The notes: generated by a model not told the origin, from the letters alone. Shown: positions 25,733 through 35,361, counted from the stretch's first letter. The stretch is 64,000 nucleotides of DNA from DATAWK01 sp036267255 (GCA_036267255.1 DATAWK010000041.1:62001-126000); one strand, 5' to 3'. Numbers and translations: made by a program.

Positions 25733-26934
25733 AACAGGTGTGCGTCTTCCGCGATCGCGTGATGCGCGGCAGCCCCTCCATCCTGGCTGCTACGTCCCAG
25801 CGACGCCTCCGTCTGCATACGCAGTTTTTCCACGGTGGACCAGCTGTTGCGTTTATTCGCGTCTGGATAAAAAGCCGGCAGCGGCAACATCAATAAACGA
25901 CTCAGCCTTTCCGCCTGCGGCTCATACATGGCGCACAGCTCACGCAACCGCACGATGGAATCCGCCGCGCCGCACAGCGTAAACCCGGCTTCCGACAATA
26001 TCTGGCAGATATATTCAACCCGCTCTTCGGGAAGACGATTCGAAACGATGGGTTGCGGTGAAGGTAGAAATATCTGTTCCAGGTCGAGCACAGCATGCCG
26101 CGCCATCGCAAACGTAAGTTGTGCCTGGCGCGTCGACTGTGCCTGCATGGTCGCAATCATCAGCGCACAGGCATCCAGAATCGCAACCAGCGCGCTCAAC
26201 CAGCTTTGATTGTCGTGCTGCGAGCGAAAATAACAGAGCAGAGGATACGAGATGTGGCTCTCCAGCAGTTCTGCGGCCCATCGCTCCCACTCCACCAGCA
26301 ACGTCTGCAACGCGGAACTGCCCGCCTCCCCGGCATGGCGGCGTAACAGCTCCACTGCGGTCGGCGGCGATCCGGCACGCGCATCCAGCAACACAATGGT
26401 CACTTCGCGACGGGAAAACGCACCGTACAGCACGGGCAGGTATCCAATCATTCCGGCAACAAATCCAAGCCCCGTCCCTGCTTCCAGCACAATCAACAGC
26501 CTGGCCCACTGCACGTGCGGCACCACATCGCCGAGTCCCAGGGTAAACAGGGTCGTCCCGCTGACGTAGAGATCAGTTTCCAGACGATTGGCTGCGTGCG
26601 GATCGGTAAATGGTGTGTGTAGCCCGTAAAACAGCAGGGCATAGCCCACAACCAGTCCCGTCGCCCACACAATGACCAGCAGCAATAACGACAACGGCCC
26701 GTAATAGCTGAGGAAGGCATCCCGGCGACGGCGATTTCGTATTTTTTTCGCCATCCAGCGCCACTGCACCCAGGTGCCGATAATAAACAGCCGCGTAAGC
26801 CGCAGTTTCCCTGTTGCGCGACGCGGCAGAATAATGGTCTGGAAGGCGTCCAGCAACACGATGAAGATACACAAAAATCCGGCAATCAGACTTAGAATAT
26901 GCACGACTGTTTCCCTCTCCGGCTTAGCAAGCAT
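25729..26934 (-). CDS. Two-TM potassium channel-like protein
   Basis: About 401 residues. N-terminal hydrophobic helices (HILSLIAGFLCIFIVLLDAF; LSLLLLVIVWATGLVVGYAL) are followed by a pore loop, VSGTTLFTLGLGDVVPHV, whose TLGLGD is a variant of the K+ selectivity filter TVGYGD. The pore helix after it is LLIVLEAGTGLGFVAGMIGY. The long cytoplasmic C-terminus (about 250 residues) has no RCK/TrkA_N motif that I can see. Ion selectivity is inferred from the filter. ATG 26934 is used; ATG 27012 would add 26 polar residues and neither has a clear ribosome site. Confidence 0.75.
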   Translation of the reverse strand: MLAKPERETVVHILSLIAGFLCIFIVLLDAFQTIILPRRATGKLRLTRLFIIGTWVQWRWMAKKIRNRRRRDAFLSYYGPLSLLLLVIVWATGLVVGYALLFYGLHTPFTDPHAANRLETDLYVSGTTLFTLGLGDVVPHVQWARLLIVLEAGTGLGFVAGMIGYLPVLYGAFSRREVTIVLLDARAGSPPTAVELLRRHAGEAGSSALQTLLVEWERWAAELLESHISYPLLCYFRSQHDNQSWLSALVAILDACALMIATMQAQSTRQAQLTFAMARHAVLDLEQIFLPSPQPIVSNRLPEERVEYICQILSEAGFTLCGAADSIVRLRELCAMYEPQAERLSRLLMLPLPAFYPDANKRNSWSTVEKLRMQTEASLGRSSQDGGAAAHHAIAEDAHLF

Positions 26935-27117
26935 CGTACCGCGTTGGCATCCACCTTTGGGATGATTTCCTTTGGCTCCCCCTGCGATGTACCTGTCTAT
27001 ATAGGTATGCATGCCATGAAAATTTTTGCGGATTTCTCTTGTTTATCACACCCTTCAGCCATCCACGCGGTACCCTGAAAGCAGCGCCCATAAATTCAGT
27101 TGTGTGAAGGCATTGCC

Positions 27118-27495
27118 ATGAAGCCAAGAGTGTTGGTGGTCGATGATGAACCGCTTGTGGCCGATACTTTGTGTCTCATCTTTCAGAAGCGCGGGTTCGA
27201 CTGCAGAGCATCGTATTCCGGCAACGATGCTTTGACGTGTGTGGAAGGGTTTGCTCCGGAGCTTTTACTATGTGACATTTCCATGCCGGGGATGGATGGT
27301 CTGCAGGTTGTGGCCTCCATTACCAAAAAAGTTCCCGGTTGCCGCGTACTGCTGCTGACCGGCCACTATACCAATCTGAAGTCTGCCCGCCAATGTGCCC
27401 GCACACTCAAAGTTCCGAACCGTGTGATGGTGAAACCCGTGCAGCCGGAAGAACTGTTGCAACAAGCCGACGATCTGCTGCAAACCGCAAGCTAG
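27118..27495 (+). CDS. Single-domain response regulator
   Basis: A 125-residue CheY-like receiver with no output domain. Acidic pocket VVDDEP, phospho-acceptor Asp in LLLCDISMPGMDG, Thr in LLLTGHY, and Lys in VMVKPVQPEEL are all present, so it should be phosphorylatable. ATG 27118 follows GAAGG. It lies downstream of the channel and the kinase-like gene. Because that kinase appears unable to autophosphorylate, the phosphodonor must be elsewhere. Confidence 0.9.
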   Translation: MKPRVLVVDDEPLVADTLCLIFQKRGFDCRASYSGNDALTCVEGFAPELLLCDISMPGMDGLQVVASITKKVPGCRVLLLTGHYTNLKSARQCARTLKVPNRVMVKPVQPEELLQQADDLLQTAS

Positions 27496-27599
27496 ATTTT
27501 TTTTACAGGAACGAAATCCGCGCAAATTCTGGCGTCCAGTGTTGCGTCCTAATGCCGTGGCATTGGACGCTCGCTATTGAGCCTGCCTAAACTAAAAGG

Positions 27600-27824
27600 A
27601 TGAATGAAATTGGCCGCTGGTTGATCTCCCTGGGAGCTTTGCTGCTCGTTCTGGGAAGCCTCTTCCTGCTGGCTGGCAAAATAGGTCTGCCTCTTGGCCG
27701 CTTGCCCGGAGATTTTGCTTGGCGCGGAAAGCATAGCTCCGTTTACTTCCCGCTCGCCACGTCTCTGTTGCTCAGCTTGTTTCTGTCGCTGGCCTTTTAC
27801 ATCCTCAGCCGGCTCAGGCGCTAG
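27600..27824 (+). CDS. DUF2905 small membrane protein
   Basis: 74 residues with two hydrophobic helices (WLISLGALLLVLGSLFLLAG and YFPLATSLLLSLFLSLAFYI) separated by KIGLPLGRLPGDFAWRGKHS. The GRLPGD linker is the hallmark of DUF2905. It is an inner-membrane protein of unknown function, often found beside housekeeping genes. It precedes xseA by under 50 bp and may be in the same transcript. Confidence 0.85.
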   Translation: MNEIGRWLISLGALLLVLGSLFLLAGKIGLPLGRLPGDFAWRGKHSSVYFPLATSLLLSLFLSLAFYILSRLRR

Positions 27825-27870
27825 GCGGAACACTACGAACCAACTACGTTCAGTGCTAGACTCGACCCTT

Positions 27871-29334
27871 GTGGACCAGCAATCATCACCCCGGAACGCG
27901 ACCGAACGCCCGCAGATGGGTTTCCTGTTTCCTGAGGAGCAGGACACCGCGTCATCCGCTATGGTTCGTGCACCGTGGAAAGTACACGAACTGGTGGCCG
28001 AGGTGCGTCGCCACATCGAGCGCGATTATCTGGACGTTCGTGTAGAAGGGGAAATATCCAACCTGCGCCAGGCCGCATCCGGCCATGTTTACTTCACATT
28101 GAAGGACCAGGAAAGCCAGTTGCCGGTCGTGTTGTTTCGCACCGCCGCGCGCATGCTCCGCTTTGCGCCGAAGGATGGCCTGGAAGTTCTGGTACGCGGA
28201 AAAATTTCCGTCTACGAAGATCGCGGCCAGCTGCAGCTGGTTGCGGAAACCATGGAGCCGCGCGGCAAAGGTTCCCTGCAAGTGGCCTTCGAGCAGCTCT
28301 ATGCGCGCTTGAAGGACGAGGGTCTCTTCGCCAACGAACACAAGCGTCCGCTCCCCGCGTTTCCACAAACCATTGGCATCATCTCGTCACCCGCAGGCGC
28401 TGTCATCCATGACATGCTGAACATTCTCGGACGCCGCCACGCTCGCATCAACATCCTGCTCTACCCGGCTGCAGTCCAGGGAGAAGCCGCAGCGGAGGAG
28501 ATTGCGCAGGGGTTGGCCTGGTTCAGCACAAATCGAGTTGCAGAGATCGTTGTCCTTGCGCGCGGAGGCGGATCACTGGAAGACCTGGCGCCATTCAACA
28601 GTGAACTGGTAGCGCGGGCCATTCGCGCTTCCAGCGTGCCCGTCGTCTCTGCCGTCGGGCATGAAACGGACTTTACCATCGCGGATTTTTCCGCTGACCT
28701 GCGCGCACCCACTCCCTCTGCCGCTGCGGAAATGATCACCGACGCGCAATATCGCATCGATGAAACCTTGCAGGCCCTGGCTACGCGGCTGGAACGGGCC
28801 ATGCGGTACCGGCTTCTGCTGGCGCGCGAGCCCTATACCAGCCTGGGCGTGACGGCGGTCTTTGCGCGTATGCGCGATGGATTTGCTCGCCGGCAGCAAC
28901 GCGTGGATGAACTTCGCTTTCGCGTGGAAGCTGCGTGGGATCGCACCCGCACCTCGGCTCTGCAGCGATGCGCAACCCTCGAAGACCGTCTGCTGCGGCA
29001 GGACGTGGGACGCCAGCTCACGCTGCAACGGGAACGCCTGCATACGCTGCGTCAGCGATTGGAGCAAAGCAGTCGCACCCAGTTGGATCGGCAGCGAAAC
29101 CGCAGCCAGCGCGCGCAGGACCATCTGCAGGCCTTGTCCCCTTTGGCAGTTCTGGACCGCGGCTACGCTCTGGTTTACAGCAATCAAAACAAGCTCGTGA
29201 AAGACGCGTCCCAGTTGCATGCAGAGGACACCTTGCGTATCCGGTTTGCGCGTGGAAGTGCAAAAACGCGTGTGCTGGAAACAACCGCACAGAGTGAAAT
29301 AGAAAATACGATCAACGGAAGTAGTCAGGAATGA
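27871..29334 (+). CDS. xseA: Exodeoxyribonuclease VII large subunit
   Basis: About 487 residues. The enzyme degrades single-stranded DNA in both directions together with the small XseB subunit. An N-terminal OB fold (VRVEGEISNLRQAASGHVYF, LKDQESQLPVVLFR) leads to the catalytic region: IGIISSPAGAVIHDML, VVLARGGGSLEDLAPFN, VVSAVGHETDFTIADF. A long coiled-coil follows, ending LAVLDRGYALV. GTG 27871 is chosen because related proteins carry residues before the GFLFPEE motif; ATG 27916 is the alternative and neither has a clear ribosome site. Its stop overlaps the glmM start (ATGA). No xseB is adjacent. Confidence 0.93.
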   Translation: MDQQSSPRNATERPQMGFLFPEEQDTASSAMVRAPWKVHELVAEVRRHIERDYLDVRVEGEISNLRQAASGHVYFTLKDQESQLPVVLFRTAARMLRFAPKDGLEVLVRGKISVYEDRGQLQLVAETMEPRGKGSLQVAFEQLYARLKDEGLFANEHKRPLPAFPQTIGIISSPAGAVIHDMLNILGRRHARINILLYPAAVQGEAAAEEIAQGLAWFSTNRVAEIVVLARGGGSLEDLAPFNSELVARAIRASSVPVVSAVGHETDFTIADFSADLRAPTPSAAAEMITDAQYRIDETLQALATRLERAMRYRLLLAREPYTSLGVTAVFARMRDGFARRQQRVDELRFRVEAAWDRTRTSALQRCATLEDRLLRQDVGRQLTLQRERLHTLRQRLEQSSRTQLDRQRNRSQRAQDHLQALSPLAVLDRGYALVYSNQNKLVKDASQLHAEDTLRIRFARGSAKTRVLETTAQSEIENTINGSSQE

Positions 29335-30680
29335 GAAAGCTTTTTGGTACCGACGGAATTCGCGCTGTGGCTGGGGAAGCGCCCCTGGACCGCAAAACCA
29401 TCTACGCCATCGGCTTGGCGCTGGCGCATTCTTTGCGCAAACAGGCAGCCGCGCCGCGCGTCGTGTTCGGCATGGATACGCGCGAATCCGGCCACTGGAT
29501 TGCCGCAACGCTCACGCAGGGATTGCACGACGGCGGTGTCGAAGCGGAAAATGCCGGCGTCATTCCAACTCCGGGTATTGCATTCCTTACGCGCACGCAT
29601 GGTTTCTTTGCCGGAATCGTGATCTCCGCCTCGCACAATCCCTGGCAGGACAACGGCATCAAAGTTTTCGGCGCCGATGGATACAAGCTCGCCGACTCGG
29701 TTGAGCTGAATATTGAGGCCGAAATTTTCGAGCGGCTGGCCAACGCTACAGAACCTTCCGGCGTCGCGGATTCTCTGCCTCCCGTGAATCCCACATTTCG
29801 CAACGACTACATTCAATTTCTGCAGAGCAATGTTCCTGAACTTCGCCTCGATGGAAAAACCATCGTGATGGATTGCGCCAACGGCGCTGCCAGTGCCATC
29901 GCTCCTCAACTTTTTGCGCAAATGGGCGGCAATCTGGTGCTGACGCATTGCGATCCGAACGGACGCAACATCAATGAAGACTGTGGCGCCCTGCATCCGG
30001 AGATCGTCGCCAGGGAAGTTGTCGCCAGCCAGGCAGATCTGGGAATGACCTTCGATGGTGATGCCGACCGTGCTCTGTTTGCCGATGCCCACGGCAACGT
30101 CGTCAACGGCGATGCCGTACTGCTGATTGCTGCGCGCGATCTGCAGGCACGCGGACTTTTGCATTCCGATCTTGTAGTCGCGACCACCATGTCCAACATG
30201 GGCCTCGAAGCTGCGCTTGGCCGCAACAAGATTCGCATGCTCCGCGCCCCGGTCGGCGACAAATATGTTCTGGAAGAGATGCGGCGAAGCCATGCGGTTC
30301 TGGGCGGAGAGCAGTCCGGCCACATTCTCTTTACCGACCGCAGCACCACGGGCGACGGTCTGCTGACGGCGCTGGTCATGCTGGACATTCTGCATCGTGC
30401 CAAGCAATCGCTCGCCGCATTGAAACAGGATCTGAAAGTCTTCCCGCAGGTGATCGTAAATGTCCGCGTGCGCGAGAAAAAACCGCTGGAGGCAATCCCC
30501 TCCGTTGCCCGCTCCATCAGCGAAGCGGAAGAAGAACTGCATGGCAATGGACGGGTCGTCGTGCGGTACTCCGGCACCGAGGCGCTGGCGCGCGTGATGA
30601 TTGAAGCCGAATCGAACGAAGTCATGGAGCGTCATGCCACGCGCATCGCCGACGCTATCCGCGACGAAATCGGCGTCTGA
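29331..30680 (+). CDS. glmM: Phosphoglucosamine mutase
   Basis: 449 residues, the family length. It converts glucosamine-6-phosphate to glucosamine-1-phosphate for peptidoglycan and lipopolysaccharide precursors. Motifs seen are the start RKLFGTDGIRAVAGE, the phosphoserine loop VISASHNPWQDNGIK, the metal loop TFDGDADRALF, the sugar-binding loop LGGEQSGHI and the phosphate site VVRYSGTEALARVM. It overlaps xseA by 4 bp, implying translational coupling. It converges with polA, with stops only 3 bp apart. Confidence 0.96.
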   Translation: MRKLFGTDGIRAVAGEAPLDRKTIYAIGLALAHSLRKQAAAPRVVFGMDTRESGHWIAATLTQGLHDGGVEAENAGVIPTPGIAFLTRTHGFFAGIVISASHNPWQDNGIKVFGADGYKLADSVELNIEAEIFERLANATEPSGVADSLPPVNPTFRNDYIQFLQSNVPELRLDGKTIVMDCANGAASAIAPQLFAQMGGNLVLTHCDPNGRNINEDCGALHPEIVAREVVASQADLGMTFDGDADRALFADAHGNVVNGDAVLLIAARDLQARGLLHSDLVVATTMSNMGLEAALGRNKIRMLRAPVGDKYVLEEMRRSHAVLGGEQSGHILFTDRSTTGDGLLTALVMLDILHRAKQSLAALKQDLKVFPQVIVNVRVREKKPLEAIPSVARSISEAEEELHGNGRVVVRYSGTEALARVMIEAESNEVMERHATRIADAIRDEIGV

Positions 30681-30683
30681 CCA

Positions 30684-33446
30684 TCAGGCATGCACCTGGT
30701 TCAGATCGCGCCAATTAGGACCGGACGCAATCGTCGCGACCACCGGCACCTTCAACTCAATCACATGTTCCATCGCTTCGCGCACCAGGCTCGCCAGGGC
30801 TTCCAGCTCCTGCGGCGCCACGTCGAAAACCAGCTCATCGTGCACCTGCAGAACCATCTGCGATCGCATCTGCTTCTCTCGCATCTCGCGGTCGATGCGA
30901 ATCATCGCCAGCTTGATGATGTCGGCTGCCGTTCCCTGCAGCGGCGTGTTGATGGCCGTCCGTTCGGCAAAGCCGCGCTGGTTGGCATTGCGGCTGGAGA
31001 TGTCCGGAATGGGTCGAATGCGGCCAAAGAGCGTACGCACGCTCTGGTCCCGGCGTACTTCCTCAATCGTCCGGTCGATGAAGACACGCACACCCTGATA
31101 ACGCTCAAAATATTTCTGAATGTAAAGCTGCGCTTCGCTTTGCTCAATGCCAAGCTGCTGCGCCAGGCCAAACGGCGAAATACCATAGACGATGCCGAAA
31201 TTCACCGCCTTGGCGCGATTGCGCGTCTCCTTGTCCATCTTCTCCGGCGCAACGCCGAAGACCTCCGACGCCGTCAGCGTATGAATATCCGCATCCTCCC
31301 GATACGCTTTCAACAACAAGGGGTCATCGGAGAAATGCGCCATCAAACGAAGCTCGATCTGCGAATAATCCGCCGACAACAAAATATTTCCCGGCGCAGG
31401 CACAAACGCCGCGCGGATTTCGCGGCCCAATTCGCTGCGCACCGGAATGTTCTGCACATTGGGATTGTTGGAGGACAAGCGGCCCGTTGCTGTTCCCGCT
31501 TGATTGAACGTCGTGTGCACGCGGCCTTGCGCGTCTGCCAGCAATGGCAGCGAATCCGTGTAATTCGATTTCAGTTTCGCCAGCTGGCGATATTCCAGCA
31601 CCAAACGGGGAACAGCATGGTGCTCCGATAATTCCTCCAGCACATCCTGCGCCGTGGACACAACCTTGCCCCGGCCATATTTCATCGGCTTGGGAAGGTT
31701 CATCTTGTTGAATAAAACGTCGCCCAGTTGTTTTGGAGAATTGATGTTGAAGCGATGCCCGGCCTGCTCAAAAATTTGCTCGCCCAAAGCATGCAGCGAC
31801 ACATTCAACCGCGACGACATGGTTTCAAGAAATGTGCGATCGATGCGGATGCCCGCATCCTCCATGCGCAACAGCACTGGAACCAGCGGCAGATCCATCG
31901 TCTCGTAGATTTCGAGCGTTTTGGCCGCTTCCAGATCTTTGCGCAGAACGGGCGCCAGCTGCGCAATGGCCGCTGCGGTTGCCGGCAGCAGGTTCTCCGG
32001 CTCCCGCGACAACGGCTGGCTGCCGAAGCGCGCCACAACATCCTCCAGCCGGTGGCTGCCGTGCGTCGGATTCACCAGGTAGGAGTAAAGCATCAGATCG
32101 TCGCGCACGCCTGCAAGCGCAACTCCCTGCTGCTGCATCGCGCGCATCAGCGACTTCAGATCATGCACCGACTTTGGCAGCACAGCATCTTCCAGCGCCG
32201 TGCGCACACGCGTGTTTTCCAGCGATGCCTGCAGTCCCTTCGATGCATCCGCCGCCACACCCACCAGCATTTGCGCCGCCTGCGCCGTTTTTTCTTTGCG
32301 CTCCACAACATCCAGCAGCGACAGGTTCTGCGGCGCTTCTTCCGATTCTTCTGTCTCCTCGTCTTTGGAACTTGCCGCATCCTGCGCGGTGTAGAAAACG
32401 GACAGCCCCTGCGTTTGCGCCGCCGTCAGCAACGCTTCAACATCGGCTGCGGATGGATCGAGCACATACTCCGTCTGCTGGGCCTGCGGAACCGAAGCGC
32501 TTGCGCCCAGTTCTTTCAGCATGGACGTGAACTCCAGCTCCGAAAAAAGTTCACGGCACGCCGTAGCATCCGGTGGCTGCGTCTGCATCTGCTGCAAATC
32601 CAGCGGAACAGGAACGCTGGTATGAATCGTGACCAGTTCCTTGCTCAGCAGAATGGTGTCGCGATTATTTTCCAGTGATTCGCGGTACGTCTTGCGCTTC
32701 ACTTCACTCGCGTGGTCCAGCGCGGACTCCACGCTGCCGTACTGCTGGATCAACTCCACCGATCCCTTATCGCCGATGCCCGGCGCGCCGGGAACGTTGT
32801 CGATGGCATCGCCGCGCAGCGCCATCACGTCAATCACCTTTTCCGGTTCCACCCCCAGCGCGGCCACCACCCCCGCACGATCCAGCACCAGGTTGTCTTT
32901 TGCGGGATTCAGCACGCGCACTTGCTCATTCACCAGCTGCATCATGTCTTTGTCGCTGGAAACGATGTACACCGGATGCCCTGCCGCCGCCGCTTCCTTC
33001 GCCAGCGTGCCGATCACGTCATCCGCTTCATACCCTTCGTACTGCAGCATGGGAATGCGCAGCGCATCCAGCGCGCGGCGAATGTACGGCAACTGCTGCA
33101 CCAGGTCCTGCGGCATGGCCTCGCGATTGGCCTTGTAGCCTGCATATTCCACGGCATCGAAGGTCTGTGTCTTGATGTTGAATTTGCGGATCGTCGTGAG
33201 CGCTTTTGCCTGCTCATCGCGCAACAGCGGTGCACTGACGTCAAAGACCGCAGCCAGATATTCCGGAGAAAAATCCTTGCGCAGCTTGTTCAGCATGTTC
33301 ACAAAAACATATACCGCAGCTGTCGGAATGCCCGTACGCGTGGACATGGGGCGCTGGCGCTGCATGGCGTGGTAGGCCCGGAAGATGAAGGCCATCGTGT
33401 CCAGCAGGAAAATTGTCGGCTTTGGAGATTCCGTCGCAGGCATCAT
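30684..33446 (-). CDS. polA: DNA polymerase I
   Basis: About 920 residues. The N-terminal 5'-3' exonuclease domain (1-295) shows FLLDTMAFIFRAYHAM, YEGYEADDVIGTLA, SSDKDMMQLV and GAPGIGDKGSVELI. The C-terminal polymerase (about 560-920) shows TATGRLSSNNPNVQNIPVR, SADYSQIELRLMAHFS, the O-helix RNRAKAVNFGIVYG (Phe at the ddNTP-discriminating site) and LQVHDELVFDV. The middle domain keeps the spacing of a 3'-5' exonuclease but lacks the DxE metal motif and carries an acidic linker (SSKDEETEESEEAP), so proofreading is probably lost. ATG 33446 is chosen over TTG 33461. Confidence 0.95.
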   Translation of the reverse strand: MMPATESPKPTIFLLDTMAFIFRAYHAMQRQRPMSTRTGIPTAAVYVFVNMLNKLRKDFSPEYLAAVFDVSAPLLRDEQAKALTTIRKFNIKTQTFDAVEYAGYKANREAMPQDLVQQLPYIRRALDALRIPMLQYEGYEADDVIGTLAKEAAAAGHPVYIVSSDKDMMQLVNEQVRVLNPAKDNLVLDRAGVVAALGVEPEKVIDVMALRGDAIDNVPGAPGIGDKGSVELIQQYGSVESALDHASEVKRKTYRESLENNRDTILLSKELVTIHTSVPVPLDLQQMQTQPPDATACRELFSELEFTSMLKELGASASVPQAQQTEYVLDPSAADVEALLTAAQTQGLSVFYTAQDAASSKDEETEESEEAPQNLSLLDVVERKEKTAQAAQMLVGVAADASKGLQASLENTRVRTALEDAVLPKSVHDLKSLMRAMQQQGVALAGVRDDLMLYSYLVNPTHGSHRLEDVVARFGSQPLSREPENLLPATAAAIAQLAPVLRKDLEAAKTLEIYETMDLPLVPVLLRMEDAGIRIDRTFLETMSSRLNVSLHALGEQIFEQAGHRFNINSPKQLGDVLFNKMNLPKPMKYGRGKVVSTAQDVLEELSEHHAVPRLVLEYRQLAKLKSNYTDSLPLLADAQGRVHTTFNQAGTATGRLSSNNPNVQNIPVRSELGREIRAAFVPAPGNILLSADYSQIELRLMAHFSDDPLLLKAYREDADIHTLTASEVFGVAPEKMDKETRNRAKAVNFGIVYGISPFGLAQQLGIEQSEAQLYIQKYFERYQGVRVFIDRTIEEVRRDQSVRTLFGRIRPIPDISSRNANQRGFAERTAINTPLQGTAADIIKLAMIRIDREMREKQMRSQMVLQVHDELVFDVAPQELEALASLVREAMEHVIELKVPVVATIASGPNWRDLNQVHA

Positions 33447-33476
33447 CGATGAGTCTACCAATCTGCGGCGGGAAGT

Positions 33477-34601
33477 TCAGGCGAGAAACATGCAATCGCC
33501 ATAGGAAAAGAAGCGATACCCCTGCCGGACCGCGTGGTTGTAGGCTGCCAGTACCGGCCGTTGGCCTCCAAAGGCGCAGACCAGCATCAGCAAAGTCGAC
33601 TGCGGCAGATGAAAATTCGTCAGCAGGCCACCGACAAGGCGAAAGCGAAATCCCGGCGCGATAAAGATGTTCGTTTCTCCGGAGTGCGGCTGCAAATCGC
33701 CGTCAGCCGCCTGCAGCGCGCAGTGTTCCAGCGTGCGCACCGTTGTGGTGCCGGCAGCAACCACGCGACGGCCTTCTTTCTGAGCGCGATTCAGTGCCTG
33801 CGCCGTCTCAGCCGGCAATGTATACCGTTCGGTGTGGAGAACAATTTCATCCACACGCGCCACGCGCACCGGCTGAAAGGTTCCCAGGCCGACATGCAAC
33901 GTGACATAAGCAATCTCTACCCCGCGCGCCCGGATGGCATCCAGCACCTCCGGCGTAAAGTGCAGCCCCGCCGTGGGAGCGGCCACCGAGCCTCGCTGCT
34001 GCGCATACACCGTCTGGTAGCGCTCGCGGTCCGCGGGTGCATCGTTGCGATGGATATACGGCGGCAGCGGCATACGCCCCAGGCGATCGAGCACAGCATA
34101 AAAATCCGCCACCGGCGCAAATCGCAAACGGCGCTCGCCGAACTCGCCGCGACCGGTGATTTCCGCTTCCAGCAGCGGTGTGGGCGAAGCGTCTGCACCC
34201 TCCTCGAAATAAAACAGAAGCTTCTCGCCAACCGGCAGCTTGCGGCCCGGACGAACCAGTGCGCTCCATTCCAGGGGTGCATGCTGCGTGGTCAGCAGAA
34301 CTTCCATGCGGCCACGCAGGTATTCGCCTGCTGTAGGATTTTTCGCGCTGACCGGTTGCGCATGCAGTCCGCCGCGACGCGCAAACAGCCGTGCCGGAAT
34401 CACGCGGCTGTTGTTGAGCACCAGCAGATCGCCCGGCTGCAACCGTTGCGGCAGATCGCGAAACGATGCATCGGCATAGGCTCCCGTCGCGCGATCGAAG
34501 ACCAGCATGCGCGAGGCCGCTCGATCCGCAAGCGGCTCCTGCGCAATCTGTTCGGGCGGCAGGGGATAATCGAAATCCGTAACAAGACCGGAACCGGGCA
34601 C
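33477..34601 (-). CDS. queA: S-adenosylmethionine:tRNA ribosyltransferase-isomerase
   Basis: 374 residues. QueA moves the ribosyl part of SAM to preQ1 in tRNA, forming epoxyqueuosine. Typical segments are TDFDYPLPPEQIAQEPLADR, LLVLNNSRVIPARLFARR, the SVAAPTAGLHFT motif, TLHVGLGTFQPV, RTLEHCAL and TNFHLPQSTLLMLV. The frame is open for 54 codons upstream, but the family N-terminus begins near VTDFDY, so GTG 34601 (10 bp after the upstream gene's stop) is chosen. It sits in a minus-strand run: DUF374 acyltransferase, queA, polA. Confidence 0.94.
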   Translation of the reverse strand: MPGSGLVTDFDYPLPPEQIAQEPLADRAASRMLVFDRATGAYADASFRDLPQRLQPGDLLVLNNSRVIPARLFARRGGLHAQPVSAKNPTAGEYLRGRMEVLLTTQHAPLEWSALVRPGRKLPVGEKLLFYFEEGADASPTPLLEAEITGRGEFGERRLRFAPVADFYAVLDRLGRMPLPPYIHRNDAPADRERYQTVYAQQRGSVAAPTAGLHFTPEVLDAIRARGVEIAYVTLHVGLGTFQPVRVARVDEIVLHTERYTLPAETAQALNRAQKEGRRVVAAGTTTVRTLEHCALQAADGDLQPHSGETNIFIAPGFRFRLVGGLLTNFHLPQSTLLMLVCAFGGQRPVLAAYNHAVRQGYRFFSYGDCMFLA

Positions 34602-34611
34602 AAGGTTGATT

Positions 34612-35301
34612 TTAACGGGCACGATCCGCTGGATGCATTGCCGCCACATACTGCTCGGCAGCCACGCGCGCGCGGTCCAGTGCCTGCTCCACGGCGACCC
34701 GTGCAGCCTCCAGTTCCGCAGCGTCTGCCGTCGCGGGTACCGGTATGGGAGCTTCCCACGCAATCACCACGCGGGAAAATGGTTTGGGAATCAGAAAGCG
34801 ATCCCAGGAGCGAAGCTGCCAGGCACGCTCCGGCAGCGCATAAAAAATTCCCACGCCGCCCCCAATCTGCTGCGCCAGCTTCACACCGCCGGGCTTGGCG
34901 ACATAGACTGGCCCGCGCGGTCCATCCGCGGTAAACGCTGCATAGTTGGTGTCTTCGAGCGCCCGCTGCATACCCAGCAATCCTGCCGCTCCGCCACGCG
35001 AACTGGAGCCCCGCACCGGCGTGTAGCCAACACGGTGAATGGTCTGTGTGATCAGTTCTCCGTCGAAGCTCGGGCTGATGAGGATGGCGATCCTGCGTTT
35101 GCGAAAGTGATACGCAATGGCCAGCAGGCAGCGATGCCACAGGCAGTAGACGCGCGTGCCGGGATTGTCATCCGCATGGGAACCGGGCGCGCCAATGTCC
35201 TCAAAGCGCAGCGTCCATCCCAATAAACGGATCAGCACCGCTCCTATGGGCGGCAGCAACGCCAGCGCCGCGCGTCGCCAGAATCCATAACGTAAAGACA
35301 C
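34612..35301 (-). CDS. DUF374 lysophospholipid acyltransferase-like protein
   Basis: 229 residues. Landmarks of the DUF374 branch of acyltransferases are VYCLWHRCLLAIAYHF (the HxxxL-type His), ISPSFDGELITQTIHRVGY, RGSSSRGGAAGLL and FTADGPRGPVYVAKPGGVKL. The N-terminus has one hydrophobic segment, consistent with membrane association. It probably acylates a lipid A or lysophospholipid precursor. GTG 35301 is the start in the open frame, with a weak ribosome site. It leads the queA-polA run. Confidence 0.85.
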   Translation of the reverse strand: MSLRYGFWRRAALALLPPIGAVLIRLLGWTLRFEDIGAPGSHADDNPGTRVYCLWHRCLLAIAYHFRKRRIAILISPSFDGELITQTIHRVGYTPVRGSSSRGGAAGLLGMQRALEDTNYAAFTADGPRGPVYVAKPGGVKLAQQIGGGVGIFYALPERAWQLRSWDRFLIPKPFSRVVIAWEAPIPVPATADAAELEAARVAVEQALDRARVAAEQYVAAMHPADRAR

Positions 35302-35303
35302 GC

Positions 35304-35349
35304 GATGAGTGTAGCTGTTTCAGGCAGATGAGTGTAGTTGTTTCAGGCA
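35304..35349. repeat. 23-bp tandem repeat, two copies
   Basis: GATGAGTGTAG(C/T)TG followed by TTTCAGGCA at 35304-35326 and 35327-35349, one mismatch. It lies between the retropepsin-like gene and the start of the acyltransferase gene. Confidence 0.85.
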
Positions 35350-35361
35350 GTGGATACGAAT

